Shown piece by piece: positions 23,941 through 33,824 of a DNA stretch of 64,000 nt. Positions within the stretch are counted from its first letter, which is position 1. Every line of letters starts with the position of its first letter. Below the pieces are notes generated by a model. The model was not told where the DNA came from. It saw only the letters and a list, made by a program, of their open reading frames with translations, and did no database searches. The DNA is from an uncultured Sphingorhabdus sp. Lineage in GTDB: Bacteria > Pseudomonadota > Alphaproteobacteria > Sphingomonadales > Sphingomonadaceae. The position numbers and the translations under genes are program-made. The stretch covers positions 1 through 64,000 of the forward strand of contig CANLOL010000002.1 in NCBI GenBank assembly GCA_947492905.1, read 5' to 3'.

Positions 23941-25926
23941 TCAAATATTAGTACTGACGGGTATCAAACTCGGCTGTAAATAATGATAAGGGTGCATGCG
24001 TTGCTGATTGCGTTCTATGATGCGTTTTTCAACCTCTCGAAGAGCAGCTTGGAAGCGTGCTAATGGGCCTTCACTTTGTGTGATAGACGTGTCTTGGAAC
24101 CATGATTTATAAGGCAAGCGATTGGTCTGATATTGACCCAATGGCCGATAATAAACAGATCCCAAAAGAATTAAGGATGATTGTTGCAACAAAGCCAAAG
24201 ACATTGGCGGCATATAATCTAACCATATTTTTTTTGTATGACCATCTTGATTATTAGGAGCAGCGACCCAGCCTCCGCCAGTGATAGCGGGAGCAAATGA
24301 CATCATTTCGCGTTGCGGGAAATTAACGGCAGCATGCTGCGCGCTGGCCGTGAAAATAATCATTGTACAAACATCAATGAGTTGTTCACGTGATGTTATA
24401 GATTTAAAATCAAGGATGCGACCTTCTTTCGCACTAGCAATTGATTTAACCCAATTTTTCAGTTCATTGTCATTGGTGATATCTACATCATCTTTATAAT
24501 AGGTCTTGATATATTCTGATACCCAATCATGAATAGCATCCCATACCAATAAAGCATCATCGCGATAAGGATATTCTGCTAGTTTTGAAGCATTATCTAC
24601 TCCGCGCGCTATAAGATCATTGCGGATCATCTTCCTGTAAAAATCAAATGATAGGCGGCCTTCGGCTGCGGCCAGTTGGCTGGATGTAATCGTGCCACCA
24701 AAAAACGCATCAATTGGGCCTCCTTTGTTGATTAATGTCTCAACTGCCAAATTATTGATAAATAATGTACCTTCAAAATGCGGCACTAATAGAGACCATA
24801 AAGGGTGCACCTCAGCAAGGTTACGGCGAGTGGCAACGGCAATTGCTTCGCTTACTAAATGCGTGCCAGCAAGATGCACAAATAACTCATGATAATTACA
24901 ATCAGCAACTTGAACGACAAATTTCGCCATTTGCCATCCCCAGTTTTTGTTGGATTGTGTGGATGGCAACATGACAGGATATCTTGTTGGATCCTGCCCG
25001 CATTGGATTGCAACCGGTGTTAATGATGAACTATTTGGTGGAATCGCAAATAGGGCCATCGGTTGATAGACATATTTGGCATTACCTTCCCAGACTCCAG
25101 CTACTAATATATTAAGATCAACATAGTCGCAAAGAAATATTCGACCTTGGCTGAGAGCATCGCTTAGATTGTCATTCGCTATTGAAGATGCATAATGCCC
25201 GTTCGTGATAGGGAAATTTTCAGGTATCTCTTTTATGTTTTTTAATAACATTGGATTTGGACCTGCTACGCGCAGACGTGCAAATTCACTATCATCTAGG
25301 AATGTATAGGCTGTGCTCGGTATTTCAAAAGTTTGGAAAAGATTTTGATAAGATTCTAAGGACTTCGTCTCTGCTGTGTCTACTGCTTTTAGGACGTTAA
25401 TAATAATATCGGTAACATCACGTAGGTCACTTGCTAGATTTTCAAGTTTTTCCATGTCATGGGATTGTTCGGCTTCGCTAATGATTTTCTCAAGACTATC
25501 CTCGTCACTTTTGTTACCAGCGCCATGTTTTTTACGGAGTTGTTCAACCTTATTTGAAATTTGATTGGCACGATTTATGGCATTATTGATAATTTCTAAT
25601 CCGGCGTTTTCGATACCTGTGAATATAGGCTTTTCTATCACGGCAACAATATTAGTTATTATCGCAATCCCTGTATTTAAAACCTCGAACCACCAGAAGA
25701 TAGACGGCTTGTCATCGCTTGGAACACCATTAGCAACAGGAACGCCAGGCAGCGCTTCAGCACTGGCCCACTGATAAATTTCTCGTGTGTCAGAAATTTG
25801 TTGTTTACGTTTCTGGCGAGCACTCTTTGTATCATCTTGAGGGAGGCTAGGGTTAGCAGCACCGCGTTTTATATGGAGAATATTCTCATCGGAAGGGCTT
25901 AGGTGTTTCTTACTTTCGAATAACAT
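23941..25926 (-). CDS. Bacterial lipoxygenase
   Basis: This is a non-haem iron dioxygenase that adds oxygen to polyunsaturated fatty acids. The 661-residue protein keeps all five iron ligands: His351 and His356 in HELFVHLAGTH, His532 and Asn536 in SAQHAAVNFPQ, and the terminal Ile661 of the sequence, whose carboxylate binds iron. The conserved RRNLAEVHPLWSLLVPHF also fits. There is no plant-type PLAT domain; residues 1-200 are a charged, partly coiled-coil region. ATG at 25924-25926 was chosen over an upstream GTG because AGGA lies six bases ahead. No signal peptide is visible. Bacterial lipoxygenases are uncommon. Confidence 0.92.
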   Translation of the reverse strand: MLFESKKHLSPSDENILHIKRGAANPSLPQDDTKSARQKRKQQISDTREIYQWASAEALPGVPVANGVPSDDKPSIFWWFEVLNTGIAIITNIVAVIEKPIFTGIENAGLEIINNAINRANQISNKVEQLRKKHGAGNKSDEDSLEKIISEAEQSHDMEKLENLASDLRDVTDIIINVLKAVDTAETKSLESYQNLFQTFEIPSTAYTFLDDSEFARLRVAGPNPMLLKNIKEIPENFPITNGHYASSIANDNLSDALSQGRIFLCDYVDLNILVAGVWEGNAKYVYQPMALFAIPPNSSSLTPVAIQCGQDPTRYPVMLPSTQSNKNWGWQMAKFVVQVADCNYHELFVHLAGTHLVSEAIAVATRRNLAEVHPLWSLLVPHFEGTLFINNLAVETLINKGGPIDAFFGGTITSSQLAAAEGRLSFDFYRKMIRNDLIARGVDNASKLAEYPYRDDALLVWDAIHDWVSEYIKTYYKDDVDITNDNELKNWVKSIASAKEGRILDFKSITSREQLIDVCTMIIFTASAQHAAVNFPQREMMSFAPAITGGGWVAAPNNQDGHTKKIWLDYMPPMSLALLQQSSLILLGSVYYRPLGQYQTNRLPYKSWFQDTSITQSEGPLARFQAALREVEKRIIERNQQRMHPYHYLQPSLIPVSTNI

Positions 25927-26047
25927 ATCAAATCCTTCATATAGGGTCACATGTATGAAACTTATGTAAACATAGTTAAAACTCTGTAAATTTATCAGAA
26001 TGTCACATCATGTTGCGAAGCCCTAGCTTTCTTGTTAATGAATCCAC

Positions 26048-27175
26048 ATGAAGGAATTTTTTCAGCTATTGTTGCAACTTATAGTGCCGCCAGTACCTGA
26101 AAAAGTGCGCGATGATTTTGCTGTATTAGGCGCTAGCCGTCTGCAAAACCAATCACGATTATTATCATTGGCAATGGCATTTACGGTGCCATTCGTTCTT
26201 TTCGCTTCGGACTTTGGCACTACACCCGCAGTGCGCTATGGAATTCCGATTGCTGTTGGTACGACATGTTTCATCTGCTTTATATCATTGATAAAAGATC
26301 GCAACGCTTCCGGTGATCCTGCACTTGCGAGACAATTTATGGTGGAAGCGGCTGTTTTTTCAGCCTCTGTATGCACATTGGTTAGCATTTGGTGTGTCGT
26401 GGGTTGGTGGAATGCGGCCCCTTCTTTAAAGCTATTTTATCCTTTCACTTTGGCCGCAGGATCATTGACGACAATTTATTGCCTCTCAACTGTTCGCGGG
26501 GCTGCGATACTGAATATTGTCATAGGTATTTTCCCCATCACATTGTTGATGCTGCTCTCAGGCGAGAGAATTTATATCTCGGCAGCTGTCAGTTTGATAA
26601 TGGTGACATTTTTCTTATTCCGAATGGTAACACAGCAAAATAATCAATTCATAAATTTGTTGCTGCTGCAAAATGAGATGAAGGCTCTAGCGGAAACTGA
26701 TCCATTAACGGGATTATATAATAGGCGTGCTTTATCGGTATTTCTTGAAAAAGAGATTGCGCAAGAGGAGTCCGAAGAGACATTTTCTGTTGCTTTAATC
26801 GATTTGGATGATTTTAAACCTGTGAACGATCAATATGGACATGCGGCTGGGGATAAGCTCTTGGTTGAAGTCTCAAAACGATTTCAGAGCATTTGCGGCG
26901 ATAATGCGATTGTCGCTCGAATGGGCGGGGATGAATTTGCAATATTGGTGCCGCGCGGTTCAAGCTTGCCACATGACCAAATTGCCAAACAATTAATATC
27001 CGCACTAGACATGCCCTTTAATATCGAAGGACATGTCGTCAATATTGGTGCGAGCATCGGCGTAGCGATTTGGCCCCAAGACGGAAAGACAGCCAAAGAA
27101 TTATTCGAAATTGCGGACCAAGCTTTATATGCCGCAAAAGAGGAAGAGCCTAAAAGAAGATTAGCGAGAGCATAG
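26048..27175 (+). CDS. Membrane diguanylate cyclase (GGDEF)
   Basis: This enzyme makes cyclic di-GMP from two GTP. The 375-residue protein has an N-terminal membrane module of five or six segments (residues 50-200) and a GGDEF domain from about 215 to the end: DPLTGLYNRRAL, DLDDFKPVNDQYGHAAGD and ARMGGDEFAILV with an intact active site. The inhibitory RxxD site upstream of GGDEF is absent (GDNA in its place), so product inhibition through that site is not expected. It is divergent from the lipoxygenase gene with 121 bp between starts. No separate sensor domain is recognised. Confidence 0.92.
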   Translation: MKEFFQLLLQLIVPPVPEKVRDDFAVLGASRLQNQSRLLSLAMAFTVPFVLFASDFGTTPAVRYGIPIAVGTTCFICFISLIKDRNASGDPALARQFMVEAAVFSASVCTLVSIWCVVGWWNAAPSLKLFYPFTLAAGSLTTIYCLSTVRGAAILNIVIGIFPITLLMLLSGERIYISAAVSLIMVTFFLFRMVTQQNNQFINLLLLQNEMKALAETDPLTGLYNRRALSVFLEKEIAQEESEETFSVALIDLDDFKPVNDQYGHAAGDKLLVEVSKRFQSICGDNAIVARMGGDEFAILVPRGSSLPHDQIAKQLISALDMPFNIEGHVVNIGASIGVAIWPQDGKTAKELFEIADQALYAAKEEEPKRRLARA

Positions 27176-27224
27176 TTTTAACTGCTGAATTTGAATCTGC
27201 TTTGGCGCATATTCATTGCTAAGC

Positions 27225-27245
27225 CGCATATATAATGCGTTTTTT
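27225..27245 (+). terminator. Short intrinsic terminator after the diguanylate cyclase
   Basis: CGCAT (27225-27229) and ATGCG (27235-27239) pair around ATATA and are followed by six T residues. It lies in the 75-bp gap between convergent genes. The stem is short, so efficiency is doubtful. Confidence 0.45.
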
Positions 27246-27250
27246 AATCT

Positions 27251-27658
27251 CTAAGACAGAAATAATATCGCGGCGGATACGCTAATCGCTGCGAAAGTTA
27301 CCACTATGGCAATCATTCGAAAATTGCTGGCCCCCATAATCTCTATGTCATGCGTCTCAAGCCTTTTTACCAGTAAGGTAGCCTTATTTTGTGCGCTCCA
27401 AATGATGAAAATGGCGAGCAAGAAGAAGAGCGTTGCGATGGATTTTGGTATCCATGCAGGTTCTATTTCGCGAAATAAAGCTTGGAAACCCAAACCGATA
27501 CCAATGGAAGCAAAGGCCGTGCGGCCCCATCCTGCGAATGTGCGTTCATTGGCTAATATTGTTCTATTCTCGGCATAATCTGTGCGCTCTGCCGCCATAT
27601 CGGTGCGATCTTCAGCAAGTTCATTGCTGCTATTCGTCTTGTTCACTTTTTTGCTCAT
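27251..27658 (-). CDS. DUF202 (YidH family) membrane protein
   Basis: The 135-residue protein has a polar N-terminus of about 40 residues, then the DUF202 signature NRTILANERTFAGWGRTAFA followed by three hydrophobic segments. The function of this family is not established. Its ATG overlaps the stop of the sugar dehydrogenase gene by 4 nt, so it is translated from the same mRNA. Family assignment is by motif. Confidence 0.85.
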   Translation of the reverse strand: MSKKVNKTNSSNELAEDRTDMAAERTDYAENRTILANERTFAGWGRTAFASIGIGLGFQALFREIEPAWIPKSIATLFFLLAIFIIWSAQNKATLLVKRLETHDIEIMGASNFRMIAIVVTFAAISVSAAILFLS

Positions 27659-28842
27659 TTTGCGATTACGCGCAATATACGGCTGTCTGTTCCCTCTTCG
27701 GTCAGCAAATATAATGCGCCATCAGGACCAGTGCGTACATCGCGAAAGCGCACATCCAGTTCACCAAATAATTCACTTTGTTTGCCCAGCGAACCATCTG
27801 CATTCATCTCAACATGGCGCACATGCCTTAGAGCAAGCGCAGATAGGAATAGATCATCTTGCCAGTCTGGAAACATATCCCCCTTATATTGCGCAAAACC
27901 CGATGGCGCTATGGATGGAGTGAAATGTACCAAAGATTGCTCGGTGCCATCTAATGCCTCAAATGGCGATACGCGGCCGCCCGAATAATCTATAGCATAG
28001 GTCACCACAGGCCAGCCATAATTGGCGCCTTTCTTAATCTCATTAATCTCATCGCCGCCCGCTGGCCCATGTTCGTTCTCAAGCAGGCGTCCATCGCTCG
28101 TCAATAATATGCCTTGCGGATTGCGGTGACCATAGGACCATATTTCTGGCAGCGCTCCATCTGTATTTACAAATGGATTATCAGCAGGGATTGAACCATC
28201 TTCGTTGATACGGATGATCTTACCAAAATGATTGTCCAATGTTTGGGCTTCTTCGCGAAAATGAAAAGCATCACCGGTTGGCATGACCAATGTTCCATCG
28301 GGCAAAAATGCAATGCGCGCGCCATAATGATTGCCTTGGATACGCGATGGCGTAGCGGCGAATAATTCTTTGCCGCCGCTTATGGCTTTTCCATCTTCGC
28401 TCAGATTAAAACGATATAAGACGTGCGTATTTTTATCATCGCCTTGTTCAGCGGCATAGCTGATGAAGATAACCCGCTGATTTTCAAAGTCAGGATGCAA
28501 CACTACATCGAACAAACCCGCTTGGCGGCCCGCTCCATGATGCACTTTGGGATAATCAGAACCTTGATTGAAATCATAGATAAGGCTGCTCTCGCCGGCT
28601 GCATTTATATGCAATAATTTCCCAGTACGCTGCGTTACCAATTTTCCGCCATCGGGTAAAAAGGCGAGCGACCAAGGGTGGTCTAAGCCTTTTGTAATTG
28701 TTTCAATTTTATAATTGATAGGAGCAGCTTTTGCGCGCTCTGCCAATTGGCTAGTTTTCTCGCCAGAGGATGATGCACCTTGGTTTGAACAAGCAGCCAA
28801 AACGGCTGATAATGCCATAATGCTCAGCGTTTTAATTTTCAT
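27655..28842 (-). CDS. PQQ-dependent sugar dehydrogenase-like lipoprotein
   Basis: This is a periplasmic beta-propeller of the glucose/sorbosone dehydrogenase family (soluble aldose dehydrogenase type), which uses pyrroloquinoline quinone to oxidise sugars. ATG at 28840-28842, with GGGGA ahead, gives 395 residues and a proper lipoprotein signal (SAVLAAC). Family motifs include LDHPWSLAFLPDG, IWSYGHRNPQG, ENEHGPAGGDEIN and GPDGALYLLTEE. It overlaps the DUF202 gene downstream. I see no PQQ synthesis genes in the window, so the cofactor would come from elsewhere in the genome or the surroundings. Confidence 0.9.
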   Translation of the reverse strand: MKIKTLSIMALSAVLAACSNQGASSSGEKTSQLAERAKAAPINYKIETITKGLDHPWSLAFLPDGGKLVTQRTGKLLHINAAGESSLIYDFNQGSDYPKVHHGAGRQAGLFDVVLHPDFENQRVIFISYAAEQGDDKNTHVLYRFNLSEDGKAISGGKELFAATPSRIQGNHYGARIAFLPDGTLVMPTGDAFHFREEAQTLDNHFGKIIRINEDGSIPADNPFVNTDGALPEIWSYGHRNPQGILLTSDGRLLENEHGPAGGDEINEIKKGANYGWPVVTYAIDYSGGRVSPFEALDGTEQSLVHFTPSIAPSGFAQYKGDMFPDWQDDLFLSALALRHVRHVEMNADGSLGKQSELFGELDVRFRDVRTGPDGALYLLTEEGTDSRILRVIAK

Positions 28843-28953
28843 AATAACTTCCCCTAATTTACGCTTATTATCCGACAAAGTGCATAGATTGTCCACCATA
28901 TATGCTTGATTGATAGCATAAATAAGCTAGGCTTAATCCTTAAGGAGAAAATC

Positions 28954-29427
28954 ATGAATGGCGCTGTGTTATTTATATCGAAACTATTGGGATTAATTTA
29001 TGCCCTAGTGATAGGATCACTCATCGCCTATGTTGTGGCTTCTATCATAAATACGCAATTTGTTCTTGGGGCATATGATGTGCCAATTTCATTTGCGGAC
29101 CGTTTCAATATGACCATGTTCGACATTTCCAATATGGTGCCTTATTTGGCGGTTATAGCTGTTGCATTCATAATCGGTTTTTCAATCGCAGCAGTGCTTA
29201 AACGCTTTATACCAAAATTGGCGTCTATTGCTTATCCTATCGCGGGAGCAGCAGCCATTGGAGTAACGCTTGGCCTCATGTATATTTTCTTTCAAACCAT
29301 TCCCATTAGTGGCGCACGTTCTATAGCTGGCTATTTAGGGCAAGTTTTTGCCGGTGCTATCGGCGGTTATATATTTGGAAAGATTTTATATAGCAGGGCG
29401 AAATCAGAGCCTATGATGAGCAAATAG
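28954..29427 (+). CDS. Hypothetical four-helix membrane protein
   Basis: ATG 28954 has AAGGAG eight bases ahead, giving 157 residues with four hydrophobic segments (about 5-27, 58-82, 90-112, 125-147) rich in G, A, I and F. No motif is recognised. Its 3' end overlaps that of the convergent RoxA-like gene by 17 bp. It may be a structural membrane protein; no function is claimed. Confidence 0.75.
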   Translation: MNGAVLFISKLLGLIYALVIGSLIAYVVASIINTQFVLGAYDVPISFADRFNMTMFDISNMVPYLAVIAVAFIIGFSIAAVLKRFIPKLASIAYPIAGAAAIGVTLGLMYIFFQTIPISGARSIAGYLGQVFAGAIGGYIFGKILYSRAKSEPMMSK

Positions 29428-30514
29428 CATTTTGCGTGCATAGTTTTTGAATTAATGTTTTAACATCATCGCTCATACTGTCTTGATAGATTAACGCTAC
29501 ATAGCTGCATAATGCTTTAGCGAAATTGGCCGTTTCACCGGTGCAATCATAATATATGCCATCGACATAGAGCGACCGGCCATCATCAGTATAGACAAAA
29601 CGGCTCGCAGGATTGCGGATAATTTCATCACCATTTTGCATATTATGAGCCATAATATCTGATGGATGGGACTCACCATATTTGGGCGCGCTGACAAATT
29701 TCCCAAGCCAATGCGCAAAATCGGCTTTGTCGGATATTTTGCTCAATATCATTTTATGCAGCCTATCAATACTATTCTCTGCAATTGCGCCGCTATTATC
29801 TTGGCCATGAAAACCAGCATCTTGATAGCGCATATCCGCTTGCATATTATCGAGCAAATAATCGCTATAATGGCTGATTAATTCATATTGCGATGGCGCG
29901 CGAAACCCAATGGAATAGGTCATGCAATCATCGCTCTGCGCTATACCATTATGCGCGATCATCGGAGGAACATATAATATATCGCCGGCACTTAAGACCC
30001 ATTCATCCTTAACTTGGAAATCGGCCATTAATCGCAAATCATCATGCGGCAATAATGCGGTATTACCATCGCACATCTGACCAATTTGCCAGCGCCTTTG
30101 GCCCAACCCTTGGAGCAGAAAAACATCATATTGATCATAATGCGCCCCAACGCCGCCGCCCTCATTGGCATAGCTGACCATCACATCATCAATCCGCCAA
30201 TTTGGAATGAAACGAAACGCATTTAATAGCGCGCTCACCTCGGGGATATGGTGATCGACGGCTTGAACGAGCAATGTATAGATTTTATTTTCTAACGCTG
30301 CAAATTGATCGCCATCAAATGGCCCATGCCGCATTTCATAGCCATCGCTGCTGATGATGAGGCGCGTTTCAATATCCTCTTCACAGGCCAATCCCGCCAA
30401 TTCATCGGGCTCCAATGGGCTTTGCCAATTTGGGATAGCGTCTCGGATTAACAGAGGTTTCTGTTGCCAATGATGTTTTAAGAAATTTCCAACGTCAAAA
30501 TTATGTAATGTCAT
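29411..30514 (-). CDS. roxA: RoxA/YcfD-like ribosomal oxygenase (JmjC cupin)
   Basis: This is a 2-oxoglutarate- and Fe(II)-dependent hydroxylase of the type that modifies an arginine in ribosomal protein uL16. The 367-residue protein has the early motif FLKHHWQQKPLLIRDA and the iron ligands His and Asp in GAHYDQYDVF, with the distal His in MIAHNG after the GDILYVPP turn. A C-terminal winged-helix-like region follows. ATG at 30512-30514 has GGAG ahead; the longer frame has no such signal. It is divergent from rluE with a 76-bp gap. The ribosomal substrate is assumed from the family. Confidence 0.88.
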   Translation of the reverse strand: MTLHNFDVGNFLKHHWQQKPLLIRDAIPNWQSPLEPDELAGLACEEDIETRLIISSDGYEMRHGPFDGDQFAALENKIYTLLVQAVDHHIPEVSALLNAFRFIPNWRIDDVMVSYANEGGGVGAHYDQYDVFLLQGLGQRRWQIGQMCDGNTALLPHDDLRLMADFQVKDEWVLSAGDILYVPPMIAHNGIAQSDDCMTYSIGFRAPSQYELISHYSDYLLDNMQADMRYQDAGFHGQDNSGAIAENSIDRLHKMILSKISDKADFAHWLGKFVSAPKYGESHPSDIMAHNMQNGDEIIRNPASRFVYTDDGRSLYVDGIYYDCTGETANFAKALCSYVALIYQDSMSDDVKTLIQKLCTQNAICSS

Positions 30515-30590
30515 AGATGCTCCATACAATATATGATGGCGAAACGCATTATTTGGTTTGGTTCTGGCGCATAAACTTCTATCAAGCGTT

Positions 30591-31142
30591 ATGGCTCTCA
30601 TTTTATTTAATAAACCGCATGGGGTATTATCGCAATTTACCGATAAAGGCAGCCCGACAAAGCGCGCGACATTATCCGATTATATTGACGTGCCAAATGT
30701 CTATCCGGCTGGTCGATTGGATCGCGATAGTGAAGGCTTATTATTGCTAACCGATGATGGTCGGCAGCAATCCCGAATTTCTGACCCGCGCTATAAAATG
30801 CCCAAAACCTATTATGCACAGGTTGAGGGTATAGCGGACGAGGCCGCATTGCAGGTCCTGCGTAAAGGAGTTGTTCTGAAAGATGGGAAGACATTACCCG
30901 CAGAAGCTTCATTAATGGATATGCCCGATGTCTGGCCGCGAAATCCGCCAATTCGAGTGCGCAAGAGCGTTCCCGATAGCTGGTTATCGATTACCATTAC
31001 CGAAGGGAAGAACCGCCAAGTGCGGCGCATGTGCGCTGCTGTTGGGTTTCCTGTGCTGCGCCTTATTCGTTGGCGTATCGGGGATTGGCGGCTGGATGGC
31101 ATAGATAGCGGGACTTGGATTAAGGAGCAGCCGCGTGGCTGA
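30591..31142 (+). CDS. rluE: 23S rRNA pseudouridine synthase RluE
   Basis: RluE converts one uridine of 23S rRNA (U2457 in E. coli) to pseudouridine. The 183-residue protein has the short RsuA/RluB/E/F catalytic domain without an S4 domain, as in E. coli Rlu[12 protein letters not shown], then the catalytic aspartate in [17 protein letters not shown], then [20 protein letters not shown]. It starts at ATG 30591. The following kinase gene overlaps its end by 8 nt, so the two are likely co-transcribed. Confidence 0.9.
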   Translation: MALILFNKPHGVLSQFTDKGSPTKRATLSDYIDVPNVYPAGRLDRDSEGLLLLTDDGRQQSRISDPRYKMPKTYYAQVEGIADEAALQVLRKGVVLKDGKTLPAEASLMDMPDVWPRNPPIRVRKSVPDSWLSITITEGKNRQVRRMCAAVGFPVLRLIRWRIGDWRLDGIDSGTWIKEQPRG

Positions 31143-32454
31143 TAAAGATAGCAAGGGCAGCAAAGTTCCATTTGGGCGGTTATCGCGCTTTGCACGTTTT
31201 GGTGGCATGGCAACGCAGGTCGCGGGCAATATGATGTTTGATGGAGCACAGCAATTATTGTCGGGCAAACGCCCCTCGGTAAATGATTTGCTATTGACCC
31301 CCGCGAATGCCCTAAAAGTTACCAATCAATTGGCCAATATGCGCGGTGCGGCGATGAAATTAGGTCAAATGATGTCGATGGATAGCGGTGATTTTCTGCC
31401 TCCTGAGCTGACCGAAATTTTGGCCCAATTGCGATCCGATGGACAGCATATGCCGCGCAAACAATTGGAAAAGATGCTCTCATTTGGCTGGGGTGATGAT
31501 TGGGAAGATAGGTTCGAGACATTTTCCTATGCGCCTATTGCAGCAGCATCGATCGGCCAAGTGCATCGCGCGAAGGCGAAACCCAATGGCGATGACCTGG
31601 CTATTAAGGTGCAATATCCTGGCGTTAAAAATAGCATTGATAGCGATATTGATAATGTTTCTGCTTTGCTCCGATTGACGGGATTGCTGCCCGATACATT
31701 GGATATTAAACCAGTATTAGAAGAAGCAAAACGCCAATTGCACGAAGAAGCTGATTATGAACGCGAAGCGCAATATTTGGTTCGCTTTGGCGCGTTGCTG
31801 GGCGGTGATGATAATTTCATCGTTCCGCAATATTATCCTGATTTATCGACGCGCAAAATATTGGCAATGACTTATGTAGAGGGCGTTGCCATAGAGGCTA
31901 TGGAGCGAGCATCACAAAATGATCGCAACCATATAGCGCATTTGTTAATCGATTTATTGCTGCGTGAATTATTTGAATTTCGCTTGATGCAAACCGATCC
32001 AAATTTCGCCAATTATCGTTATAATCGGGATCAAAAGAAATTGCTGCTGCTCGATTTTGGGGCAAGTCGAGAGATTAGCAAAAAGACATCTAATATGTAT
32101 CATAATATGATGATGGCGGTATTATCGGGAGATGGTAAAGAGAGTTTCAATGCTGCCACAGCAATGGGCTTTATCGCCGAAGATATGCCAGAAAAATATC
32201 GCGACACAATATTGGATATGCTCAATATGGCTATGGAGCCATTACAATTTGATGGAGATTTTGATTTCGGCAATAATGACATATCCGCTACATTACGCGA
32301 CAAAGGCATGGAAATGGCAATGGATAAGCAGATGTGGCATTTGCCGCCCGTTGATACTATTTTCATCCAACGGAAATTTAGCGGTGTATTTATGCTGGCA
32401 AGCCGATTAAAGGCAAAGGTCAACGTGCGCGCATTGATGCAAAAATATAGTTAA
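31135..32454 (+). CDS. ABC1/UbiB (ADCK) family atypical kinase
   Basis: The 439-residue protein belongs to the UbiB/COQ8 family, linked to ubiquinone metabolism. It shows the signature [10 protein letters not shown] (KxGQ), [14 protein letters not shown] as the family's alanine-rich loop, [10 protein letters not shown] with the nucleotide-binding lysine, EADYEREAQ, and [13 protein letters not shown] as the DFG metal site. There is no C-terminal membrane pair, so it resembles the soluble ADCK-type branch. The GTG start overlaps the rluE stop region; a rhodanese lipoprotein follows after 7 nt. Confidence 0.88.
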   Translation: MADKDSKGSKVPFGRLSRFARFGGMATQVAGNMMFDGAQQLLSGKRPSVNDLLLTPANALKVTNQLANMRGAAMKLGQMMSMDSGDFLPPELTEILAQLRSDGQHMPRKQLEKMLSFGWGDDWEDRFETFSYAPIAAASIGQVHRAKAKPNGDDLAIKVQYPGVKNSIDSDIDNVSALLRLTGLLPDTLDIKPVLEEAKRQLHEEADYEREAQYLVRFGALLGGDDNFIVPQYYPDLSTRKILAMTYVEGVAIEAMERASQNDRNHIAHLLIDLLLRELFEFRLMQTDPNFANYRYNRDQKKLLLLDFGASREISKKTSNMYHNMMMAVLSGDGKESFNAATAMGFIAEDMPEKYRDTILDMLNMAMEPLQFDGDFDFGNNDISATLRDKGMEMAMDKQMWHLPPVDTIFIQRKFSGVFMLASRLKAKVNVRALMQKYS

Positions 32455-32461
32455 GGATTGA

Positions 32462-32881
32462 ATGATGAAATATGGTTTGGTTTTGGTCGCATTATTAATG
32501 GCAGGCTGTAGCAATGCGTCCGATGATGCTGTTGCAAACGCGCAAGAGCAAGCAATTGGGCAATATGATAATATTGATGCAGCCAATGCTCAAGATTTCA
32601 TCATTGCGCATCCCGATGCCATTGTAATGGATGTGCGTAGGCCAGATGAATTTTCCGAAGGCCATGTTGCTGGCGCCATTAATATTGATTATCATGGCGA
32701 TGATTTTCGCGATCAATTGGCTAAGCTCGATAAAGATGCGCATTATGTTTTGCACTGTAAATCTGGCAATCGCAGTGGTAAATCTGTGGAGATAATGAAA
32801 GAATTGGGCTTTCAGCGCGTTACGCACATGGATGGCGGTTTTGATGCTTGGAAAGCGGCTGAGTTACCAGTGATACAATGA
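32462..32881 (+). CDS. Rhodanese-like lipoprotein
   Basis: This is a single rhodanese domain, a sulfur-transfer fold, of 139 residues. A lipoprotein signal (VALLMAGC) at the N-terminus points to a periplasmic location. The domain shows VMDVRRPDEFSEGHVAGAINI and the active-site loop HCKSGNRSG with the catalytic cysteine. It follows the ABC1 kinase by 7 nt and converges with a methyltransferase gene only 2 bp beyond its stop. The sulfur acceptor is unknown. ATG 32465 is an equally possible start. Confidence 0.88.
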   Translation: MMKYGLVLVALLMAGCSNASDDAVANAQEQAIGQYDNIDAANAQDFIIAHPDAIVMDVRRPDEFSEGHVAGAINIDYHGDDFRDQLAKLDKDAHYVLHCKSGNRSGKSVEIMKELGFQRVTHMDGGFDAWKAAELPVIQ

Positions 32882-32883
32882 AC

Positions 32884-33465
32884 TTAATGATCTAAAATAT
32901 AGAGCGCTTGTTTGTAAAATTTGGCGAGCGGATATACTTTACTATGCTGTAATTTAAGTCCCAATTTTTCAAAACATTCTCTCCACTGCTTATCGCTGCG
33001 ATTTGTATGGGGATGCCCGAAAAATTCCATATTGGTAATGCTATCCGTTATCTTGGTGTAGGTTGCTTGAAACGGTGTGTCATAGACATCTTCAATGATG
33101 ATGATGCGCTTAGCGATACGCTTGGCTTCGGTGATAATAGCATCGGGATTGGGCGTATGATGTAAAGTCGTTAGGATCAATGCACAATCGAATTGATTGT
33201 CGGCATAGGGCATAGTTAGCCCATCATAAATATCGGGTATAAGACTGTCGTCATAGCTATTATCGGTTATGTCTAAACCCGTTACGTCATGACCATGTTT
33301 TGTGAAAACTTTGATTATACTACCTGGGCCAGAGCCAATTTCTAATAGGTTTTTTTGGTCCTCTATCCATGGCGCGCACCATTTATATTTGCGTTCTGCA
33401 TCCAATTTCCAGATTTTGAAAATTGCTCTGCTCAGAAAAGGGATTTGCCAATAAAGTCTCATCAA
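32884..33465 (-). CDS. Class I SAM-dependent methyltransferase
   Basis: The 193-residue protein has the methyltransferase fold: motif I LLEIGSGPGSIIKVF, an acidic end of beta-2 in VTGLDIT, and FDCALILTTLHHTPNPDAII for motif II/III. The N-terminus is short and somewhat hydrophobic. The substrate cannot be told from the sequence. It converges with the rhodanese gene. Confidence 0.8.
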   Translation of the reverse strand: MMRLYWQIPFLSRAIFKIWKLDAERKYKWCAPWIEDQKNLLEIGSGPGSIIKVFTKHGHDVTGLDITDNSYDDSLIPDIYDGLTMPYADNQFDCALILTTLHHTPNPDAIITEAKRIAKRIIIIEDVYDTPFQATYTKITDSITNMEFFGHPHTNRSDKQWRECFEKLGLKLQHSKVYPLAKFYKQALYILDH

Positions 33466-33550
33466 AGCCCTATAGGTTGAAAAGAAATTATCGGCAAATC
33501 TTCTGTGAATAGTAGCGCATCAGAGGGGAGTATGCGCTGCTGGTGGGTAA

Positions 33551-33715
33551 TTATGCTGTTTGCTTGGCTTTCATAAATGCCAATTTATCTTTTATGCGCA
33601 ATCGCATGCGCTTTAGAGATTTCATTTCTTCTTGGCGGCCAAAGGATTTGCTATTGTCAATCATACGATTAAGACGCCTGTGAGCTGCACTTAGTTTTGC
33701 GATATGGTTTTTCAT
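33551..33715 (-). CDS. DUF465 (YdcH family) small protein
   Basis: A 54-residue frame begins MKNHIAKLSAAHRRLNRMID and continues with RQEEMKSLKRMRLRIKDKL, the helical hairpin pattern of DUF465/YdcH proteins, which are common in Proteobacteria. The ribosome-binding site AAGGAGATG is excellent. Function of the family is not defined. It is divergent from the OxyR-like gene with 109 bp between starts. Confidence 0.88.
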   Translation of the reverse strand: MKNHIAKLSAAHRRLNRMIDNSKSFGRQEEMKSLKRMRLRIKDKLAFMKAKQTA

Positions 33716-33824
33716 AATCATCTCCTTTGTTGTTGAATTAGATATGGAGCAATTTATTCCAATAGTCTAATTGAAAGATATAGTGTTTTATGATAGATTT
33801 TATCTATCAAAGGATTTGTAATTT

